64,000 bases of DNA, taken from positions 30,547,053-30,611,052 of the forward strand of contig CM060732.1 of NCBI GenBank assembly GCA_030704615.1. The letters are read 5' to 3'. Each line of letters opens with the position of its first letter. The first letter of the stretch is position 1. This stretch comes from Takakia lepidozioides. Taxonomy: Eukaryota; Streptophyta; Takakiopsida; Takakiales; Takakiaceae. The notes beneath the pieces were generated by a model that did no database searches, was not told the DNA's origin, and saw only the letters and a list, made by a program, of their open reading frames with translations. Below, piece after piece: positions 57,196 through 64,000 of this stretch. The position numbers and the translations under genes were made by a program.

Positions 57196-58043
57196 CACTA
57201 TAGGAAAAAGAGGGGGGGGGGGGGGGGTTGCGACGCCGTGGCGTCGCAAAATAGCCCTTTTCGGCAAGGGGGAAGGGCCAATTTTGTGACGCCCAGGCGT
57301 CGCAGGCCCGTCGCACGGGCATCGCCAAAAAAACGTCGCAAATTTACGACGGATAGGGGTTGCAAATTTGTGCCACCGCGATTTGCGACGTCGGCGCGAT
57401 TTACGACGCCCGGACGTAAAAATATAAAAATTATTAAATTTTAAAAAATAAAAAATAAAAATAAAAATAAAACCTATTCTGCAATGTCGAATTAGCAATG
57501 TCCAGAGGTCGTAAAGTGCAACGCTTGCGACCCCCGGACGTCGCAGTTTAAGGGGGTACATTTGAATTTAGGCGGAAAAATTTGAATTTCAAAAACTTGT
57601 TGACCATTGACTCCGGTTCTGTCCAATGGCGATATGTTCATTGTTCTACCGCAAAGCCCAAAAAAAAAAAAAAAAAACAAACAAACCCACATTGTGGCTA
57701 TGCCGTTGCGACGCCCCGGCGTCGCAGAGGCGTTGGGGCGCCCTCAGGGACGTTGTTGCAACGGCAGGGCGTCGCAACGCCCAAAAAATAAAAATAAATA
57801 AAAATAAATTGGGTTTTACGACGCTGGGACGTCGCAAGAAAAAAAAATCCGTCGCAGCGGGGACCCCCTTTCTCCTTCATGCCACCTTGCGACGGCTAGG
57901 TGTCGTAAGGGCGTCGCAGCGGAGGATTGCGACGTCGGGGTGTTGCAAAAAAGTGTCGCGGGGTTGGCGTCGCGGGCTCAGCGCCATGCAGGGCATGGGG
58001 GCGTGGCTGGCGTTACAACCCCCCCCCCCCATTTGTTGTAGTG
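57196..58043. mobile_element. Non-autonomous CACTA element, complete, 848 bp
   Basis: The left end is CACTATAGGAAAAAG. The right end in reverse complement is CACTACAACAAATGGGG. The 3-bp target duplication TCA flanks it (57193-57195 and 58044-58046). The interior has G and C runs at the borders and many TTGCGACG/CGTCGCA motifs in both orientations, like the transposase-binding subterminal repeats of CACTA elements. No coding capacity is evident. The left arm of the inverted pair holds the uninterrupted site (around 55894-55896). Confidence 0.9.
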
Positions 58044-58199
58044 TCATGATACAAGGTCAAGGACAATGCGGTGAGGGCACCTTCTTCTTCGACCTCTTTC
58101 AGCCTATTTTGCCCTTTCATCATACTCGGCCTGAATTTGTATATTGAATTATGTAAGTTAGCTTGTTGGGTGGATCTGTGGTGGTTTGGAGTGAACGGA
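58044..58199 (+). repeat. Continuation of the right arm past the CACTA element
   Basis: ATACAAGGTCAAGGACAATG, GAGGGCACCTTCTTCTTCGA and on through TTGGGTGGATCTGTGGTGG match the minus-strand sequence near 55740-55890 and the plus-strand copy at 38560-38690. Confidence 0.8.
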
Positions 58200-58510
58200 A
58201 CGGATGGTTGCCCATCCAAATCATTTGTGTTTGCTTTCAAATTTTGCCAGTATGTTCGAGACACCCTCTCATAGGTCCCCGACCAATACGAGATCAATCG
58301 AAATTTATTCGATGGCTGAATGGATGGTTGCCCATCAGAATGATTTTGGTTCCCTTTGAGACTTGGCTAGTATGTTCAGTGTACCATCTAAGAGGTCCCA
58401 GAGTAATATGAGATGAAACGAAATTCATTCAATGGGCCAACGGATGGTTGCCCATCCAAATGATTTTCGTTCGCTTCGAGACTTGGCCAGCATGTTCAAC
58501 GTACCATCTG
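58200..58510 (+). repeat. Three tandem ~122-bp units
   Basis: CGGATGGTTGCCCATC and the following sequence recur at about 58201, 58322 and 58441, each ending near a CATCT or CTCTC...AGG motif. No function is apparent. Confidence 0.8.
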
Positions 58511-59640
58511 ACAGGGAGGAAGAGGGGGCACCAGTTCCCACTGTCCCTCCAATTCTTGGGTGCTTACGATCAAGACAACCCTCAAAATGACTAAATCCCC
58601 TTCAGAACCCAATTTACAGTTTAACGGGGGATTAGAAACCCCCAAAAAAAAAAAAAAATCAACTGATATTTATCGGATGAAACAATTGTAGCGAAACAAA
58701 TAAAAATTATTAAAATGAAGAAAAACAAGAAAATTCCTATGGGTGGAGGATTTCAAAGGAACCCAGAGATACCAAAATTACCTCCAGGGAATCAAGCGAA
58801 CACCACGGGAACGCGCTCCTAACTCGAGAACGGTGGGGAACCGCTCTCCTCAATGGGAGCGCCCCAAATTCTTGTTTACAATCTCCCACAAATGTTAGTA
58901 CGTTGACTAAGGGGTCATTGCTTCCTTGGATGAATGAAATAGTAGCTCTAATGACTCATGCAACAACCATTCATGCAAAAATATATATATTTAAACCAAA
59001 TAAGTGGGTCCCAAGGCTTTCCTAGCTCTAGAATCCTCCTCTACCATAAACTAATGTATCATATAGGCATGTTGGTGTTGAAATTTGTCATCATCAACCT
59101 CCTGAAACCCCCAAGGGAACCTCTCCCGCTAGGTCTCTGGGCTATCCTTCTCTATCTTATATTGCAAGAACTCCTGGGACGCACCTCCTCAGGCTCTGGG
59201 AGACATCTCAAACATTGGACGGCGGCGACGCTCTTTTGTGGAGGAGGAGGTATGTAAAGATATCCTCATTCTCCAAACTATAGTTATACTTGTTGGATAT
59301 CCACGCCTATTCGGGCACCATCCAACACTTTGAAGGAATGTTGTGGGTTGTTTTCGTGTGTTTTCTATGGTATGCAATTTGTGATGTGGAAGTATTTTAT
59401 CATCTGCTTAGAGAGAGAGATGACTCCGGACGCGGCCGGCGTAACTAAGGGCCATTTCACCTTGCGGCTACTGTCCCTTTTCGGGGGTTGGCCCTATAAA
59501 TATAAGACTATTGGGTGCCCGGAGGGCACCCTGTCATCCAGGGGATAGGGATGTGGGAAGGTACCCAAGGGGGGTACCCCTGGGGTATACAAAGTGTCAA
59601 GAGGCTGGAGAGATGTGGGATTCTAGCTGCCTTTTGTTAG
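58511..59640. other. Unassigned sequence
   Basis: There is an A run at about 58645-58659. No gene or repeat is identified. Confidence 0.3.
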
Positions 59641-59649
59641 TGATAATAG

Positions 59650-60493
59650 CCGTGATGGAGCGTATCGCAATCAGGTGAATAGCTTTGAAACATTTGTGTA
59701 TGGGGGAGATAGGAATTTTGAAGTTATTATGTAGGGCAGAGATACTAGCATTATGGATGTCGCCTCTAGTGCCGGCAGTAATGACCGTTAGTGGGCATGT
59801 AGACCAGCCATGGCGGCGAATGGCTAGGATAAGCGGGGTGTACTTTTGACGTTTTTCTAGTGTGGAAGAGCTGGGGTAGCGGTCATTACAATATGAGAAT
59901 TCAATGAAGTGTATGGTGAGGTTTGGGGAAGGGGTGTTGGGCGGTGACGCGTATATGAGCAGCTCGTGGATTAGAAGTATATCTAGACATAGTCTAGCGG
60001 GACAGGTGCAGGGAGAAGGACGTTGGCAAGAACATGGCAGTAGCCATGGGGGTACAATGTGGTCATGGGGTCTACCTTGATAAGTCCCCGCATTGATGAG
60101 TGAGAACCAACGTGTTTCGGGGCAGCATATGAGTAGCTTATAGATGTACCAAACCGCATGGTTATGTCTAGTGACACGAAGACCATGGATGACGGGGTGT
60201 GTGCATTGGCTGAGTAGATGGGGCTAGGTGTCGCGGACCGAATGGATGCTAGCACAGAGTGGACAGTTTGGGGAAGGAAAGAGGTGGGGCCAGAAGATAT
60301 GTTCACGTTGGTAGCCCATGTACTGTGCATATCTGAATTTGAGGGTCTGTCTTATTTGGGCATCAGTGGCGAGACTAGTGTGCCGGAAGTGATTAGACAA
60401 CTTATGATGTAGTACCTCGGATTGCATCCATTTCTGAACGTGTAGGTTAGTGTGGCTATCAAAGGACGATGTTTGCTTGGTTGCTAGCTTCAC
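59650..60493 (-). pseudogene. LINE reverse-transcriptase C-terminal relic
   Basis: On the minus strand an open piece ends at 60224 (LKFRYAQYMGYQ, PNCPLCASIHSVRDT, stop). The same frame continues as PHLLSQCTHPVIH and later HNNFKIPISPIHK-like sequence, so a TAG replaces a tryptophan codon in the C-x2-C...H...C knuckle. The region lies downstream of the reverse-transcriptase core in non-LTR elements. No polymerase motif is present. Confidence 0.5.
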
Positions 60494-60502
60494 GAGGAGT
60501 GC

Positions 60503-60580
60503 AGCTACGGCGTGAGCCTAGCCGCGTGAGCCTAAGAGCTCGGCTCACGCTTTGCCCTCTAAGCGTGAGCCTCCACTAAC
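60503..60580. repeat. Isolated GGCGTGAGCC end motif
   Basis: GGCGTGAGCCTAGCCGCGTG, followed by inward and outward GCTCACGC/GCGTGAGC copies, resembles the ends of the 46.8-48.9 kb element. It abuts the minisatellite. No partner end is visible further right. Confidence 0.5.
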
Positions 60581-60639
60581 CCGAGTCCTCTGTTTAGAGA
60601 GGGTCCTATTGTCGTGGAAGCAGTTATAGCGCTTAAAAA

Positions 60640-62590
60640 AAGAGGTATAGAAATAATGGAATGGTCATTGTGAAACTTACTGAAGTTTTCTTATTGAAGA
60701 AGAGGTGAAAAAAAAAGGCTGGGTGAGTCATCATGAATCTTACTTAGGGATTCTTGCATGAACAAGAGGCAAGAAAAGTTTGGATGCTCATTGTCAAGCT
60801 ATCTGACGTTTCCAATATTTCATCCATGGTGGATGGATGATGGATGGATGAAATATTGAATGAGAGGTTAAAGGATGGGCAAGAACATGCCCCAAAATAT
60901 GACCCCTCATTGTGAAACAGGCAATGGTTTTTGTTAATGTAGATGAGGTGAAAATTAAACAGATGGTCATCTTCAAGCTTATTTAGGCTTTGTTTGTGAA
61001 GAAGATGTGTAACAAAATGAGCGGTTTATTGTAGAACTTGTTCAGGTTCGTGTTATTGAAGATGAGGTAAAAAAAAAACACATGGTCATTGTGATTGCTT
61101 ATTTAGGGTGTCTTTGTGAAGAAAAGGTAAAAAAAAACATTGAGCTATCCTTGTGAAACTTGTTTAGGATTCTGTTATTGAAGAAGAGGTGAAAAAAAAA
61201 ATCAGATGGTCATCATGAATGCTTATATAGGGTTTGTTTGTGAAGAAGAGGTGAAAAAAAAAGTTAAGCTCTATCATTGTCAAACTTGTTCAGGTTTCTG
61301 TTATTGAAGAAGAGGTGAAAAAAGAAATAAGATGGTCATTATGAATGTTTATTTAGGGCTTGTTTGTGAAGAAGAGGTGAAAAAAATGAGCTCTCATTCT
61401 CAAACTTGTTAAGGTTTCTGTTATTGAAGAAGAGGTAAAAAAAATATTAGATGGTCATCATGAATGCTTATTTAGGGTTTGTTTGTGAAGAAGAGGTGAA
61501 AAAAAAAGTTAAGCTCTATCATTGTCAAACTTCTTCAGGTTTCTGTTATTGAAGAAGAGGTGAAAAAAAAACTTGAGCTCTACCATTGTCAAACTTCTTC
61601 AGGTTTCTGTTATTGAAGAAGAGGTGAAAAAAAACCAGATGGTCATCATGAATGCTTATTTAGGGTTTGTTTGTGAAGAAGAGGTGAAAAAAAAAGTTGA
61701 ACTCTATCATCGTCAAACTTCTTCAAGTTTCTGTTATTGAAGAAGAGGTGAAAAAAAACCAGATGGTCATCATGAATGCTTATTTAGGGAATAAATTAGG
61801 GATTGTTTGTGAAGAAGAGGTGAAAAAAAAACTTGAGCTCTACCATTGTCAAACTTCTTCAGGTTTCTGTTATTGAAGAAGAGGTGAAAAAAATATTAGA
61901 TGGTCATCATGAATGCTTATTTAGGGTTTGTTTGTGAAGAAGAGGTGAAAAAAAAAGTTGAGCTCTATCATTGTCAAACTTCTTCAAGTTTCTGTTATTG
62001 AAGAAGAGGTGAAAAAAAAAACCAGATGGTCATCATGAATGCTTATTTAGGGAACAAATTAGGGATTGTTTGTGAAGAAGAGGTGAAAAAAAAACTTGAG
62101 CTCTACCATTGTCAAACTTCTTCAGGTTTCTGTTATTGGAGAAGAGGTGAAAAAAAACCAGATGGTCATCATGAATGTTTATTTAGGGTTTGTTTGTGAA
62201 GAAGAGGTGAAAAAAAACTTGAGCTCTATCATTGTCAAACTTCTTCAGGTTTTTGTTATTGAAGAAGAGGTGAAAAAACACCGGATGGTCATCATGAATG
62301 CTTATTTAGGGTTATGAAGAAGAGGTGAAAAAAATTGAGCTCTATCATTGTCAATCTTGTTCAGGTTTCTGTTGATGAAAAAGAGGTGAATAAAAAATCA
62401 GATGTCATCATAAATAAATTAGGGTTTGTTTGTGAAGAAGAGGTGAAAAAAAAAGTTGAGCTCTATCATTGTCAAACTTCTTCAGGTTTTTGTTATTCAA
62501 GAAGAGGTGAAAAAAAAATCATATGGTCATCATGAATGCTTATTTAGGGTTTGTTTGTATAGAGGACGTGGAAAACAAATGAGCTGTCAT
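60640..62590 (+). repeat. ~2-kb minisatellite with a dimeric unit
   Basis: The unit is about 120-130 bp. It consists of two related halves that both end GAAGAAGAGGTGAAAAAA. One half contains TCATTGTCAAACTT, and the other contains GGTCATCATGAATGCTTA. About 15 units are present. The left edge is most diverged, and the centre (61.5-62.3 kb) is most uniform. Open frames within it are repeats of the unit, not genes. Confidence 0.9.
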
Positions 62591-62840
62591 TGTGAAACTT
62601 GTTCAGTGGCCAAATGGTGGGTGGGGGAGGCTTAGCAATGCAGGAGTCGCGGACGGTACCATTCACACAACGAGCCATATCGTCCGGGCAGAACCAGAAT
62701 TTGTGCGTCATCGACTCCTTCGACATATATGGCCGAATCAAACCTGTGAACGTCGGAGCTGGAGTACCCGCTGAGCCTTTGGATATCCTGGACTTACACT
62801 TTTCATAACTAATGGCCCTCACTTCAGCGCAACCAACTCT
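62591..62840 (-). other. Unrecognised coding-like fragment
   Basis: A minus-strand frame (62843-62544) has a cysteine/proline-rich stretch (KFWFCPDDMARC, IAKPPPPTIWPLNKF) of even composition. It may be a piece of a transposon protein. I do not recognise the family. Confidence 0.25.
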
Positions 62841-63230
62841 CACTACAACAGATGAGCGTTTTTATGACTGCAAATATGACTATTTTTTCAGTCATATATG
62901 CGTTCATGACTACATCACTCTATAGTGAAAAAAACCCTATCATAGCGACTAATCTTTAGGACTGCATTTTGCAAGTCATAGTCGTGACTGCGTGCGTGGC
63001 ACCTGGAGTCATGCATAAGAGAGTGATGCAGTTACAACTCTATGACTTACATACGACTAACTATATGACTACATTGTCTGATGAGCGTTACCTACATGGA
63101 GAGGCTTTAGATGAACACGTGCACCACTACGCAAGCGACACGTCACGACACCTGTTGCACTTCAGATGTGACATGTGGCACTTAGACATAATATATGACT
63201 AGCATATATGGCAGGGTTTATGCCACGTGT
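62841..63230 (+). mobile_element. CACTA-type end of a second family
   Basis: CACTACAACAGATGAGCG starts at 62841 and is followed by about ten copies of TATGACT/AGTCATA in both orientations within 350 bp. That is the arrangement of CACTA subterminal repeats, but with a different motif from the GCGACG family. No opposite end was found, so the right border is arbitrary. Confidence 0.45.
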
Positions 63231-63707
63231 CATCAAGAATGTCTCTGAAAATAATTTAATAGTTATATTTGTAATTTTAAATTCTTAAATTTATATTTTA
63301 TTTTTGAAAACAGGGAATAGTAGCTTGGAATTTTTTAATAAATGGTATTATTGTTTAATTTAATAATGTTATATAATATAAAAATAGATTAAATGATTTA
63401 AATTCTTCATTATATGGTGAAATTCTGATATAAAAACAGAATGGACCCCTCTTGCATACTAGCAACCACAAAGACATTCAAAATAGACAAGTACAGGGAA
63501 ATACACGCCCTGTAAATTATATTACAAAAATCCAAATGAGACCAATGTCCCAATGGACACCTCAAAGGCCACAAGGTCCAAAAATCCATGCCTGAAAAGG
63601 TCCAGTAAGCAAAAAATAAGCAAGCCCACACATGGGCTGAATTGTTGTAATACTAGTTTGTTCTGGTGCTACTAGAATCAAGGACCCTGTTAAACAATGC
63701 AATACTT
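63231..63707. other. AT-rich unassigned sequence
   Basis: Strongly AT-rich to about 63420, then unassigned. No gene is seen. Confidence 0.3.
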
Positions 63708-64000
63708 ACGGCCGATTTGATAAGAGGGAAAAATAGGATGAAATGTGTTGAAGAAGGTGCCTTCATTAACAGTGCCTGATTTGATCAATTGTGTCGCTGC
63801 TGCTGTGGCTTCCAGTTGACCATCTACCCATGCAGGTTTCTTGTACCTATCCTTCCACAGGGAATCATAGGTAATATGGAGCTTGAAATCCGGCCCTCTT
63901 GGATGAATGTGGACCCACACATCTATCCCTGCTCCTTCAGCTATCCATGCCCCTGCACAAATCATGCATACATCCTCGCCTTGCTGCTAGCAGCTGACAA
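63708..64000 (-). pseudogene. PDF module, runs off the window
   Basis: The same module as at 54.1-55.9 kb. A second PDF half from about 63908 (IHPRGPDFKLHITYDSLW, PAWVDGQL, LIKSGT) is followed by the EGTFFNTFHPIF segment. The first half, if present, lies beyond the window. It is separated from the tandem array by ~8 kb. Confidence 0.7.

Noticed and set aside
62096-62535. Open frames with repeated EEVKK blocks
   Set aside because: They are the minisatellite unit read in frame by chance.

Overview
The window is nuclear DNA of a land plant. Genes are split by many short GT-AG introns, and several families are plant-specific: a DYW-type pentatricopeptide (PPR) protein, OSB-type 'PDF' motifs, a KIN-7 kinesin relic, and plant Ty3/gypsy and CACTA transposons. 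The abundance of DYW-PPR copies and the character of the integrase and LINE remnants suggest a seedless vascular plant (fern or lycophyte). That placement is inference only. Exon borders were read by eye from splice sites, reading phase and family resemblance.

Region 1 (1-22.7 kb) is the gene-bearing part. Two conserved genes lie head-to-tail on the minus strand. A REC8-type meiotic cohesin kleisin (11041 down to 4060) has 20 recognisable exons, with one or two pieces missing from my model. An 11-exon RMC1/Mic1 homologue (20657 down to 12321, 834 codons, phases closing exactly) encodes a subunit of the MON1-CCZ1 Rab7 activator. Two LINE tails sit in opposite orientations in two RMC1 introns. 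An unrecognised plus-strand gene may occupy 1.1-3.1 kb. A tRNA-derived SINE lies near 23.8 kb.

Region 2 (24.4-41.2 kb) is repeats. Broken PDF/PPR copies flank a dead 12.8-kb Ty3/gypsy element on the minus strand (25469-38240). It has two LTRs, a primer-binding site, a polypurine tract, Gag with two zinc knuckles, protease, reverse transcriptase and integrase. Its RNase H segment is inverted, extra reading frames lie at both ends of the internal region, and two arrays of a roughly 10-bp GGCTGTG repeat are present. A plus-strand integrase relic follows at 39.9-41.2 kb and is cut by a CACTA transposon.

Region 3 (41.2-51.6 kb) holds a decayed CACTA element with transposase pieces, a KIN-7 pseudogene, and a ~2.1-kb element with inverted GGCGTGAGCC ends that contains a series of near-perfect palindromes. 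The remainder is unassigned sequence.

Region 4 (51.6-64 kb) is the most unusual. An apparently intact DYW-PPR reading frame (minus strand, 51623-54256) opens with the second half of an OSB-type PDF motif. The first half lies one short intron upstream. This split-motif module is repeated in tandem every ~583 bp upstream, and is also present in an inverted pair at 56-57 kb and as dispersed copies at 24.6, 38.7 and 63.9 kb. One arm of the inverted pair carries an 848-bp CACTA element, and the other arm preserves the empty site. The window closes with a LINE C-terminal relic, a 2-kb dimeric minisatellite, a second CACTA-type end and another PDF module.
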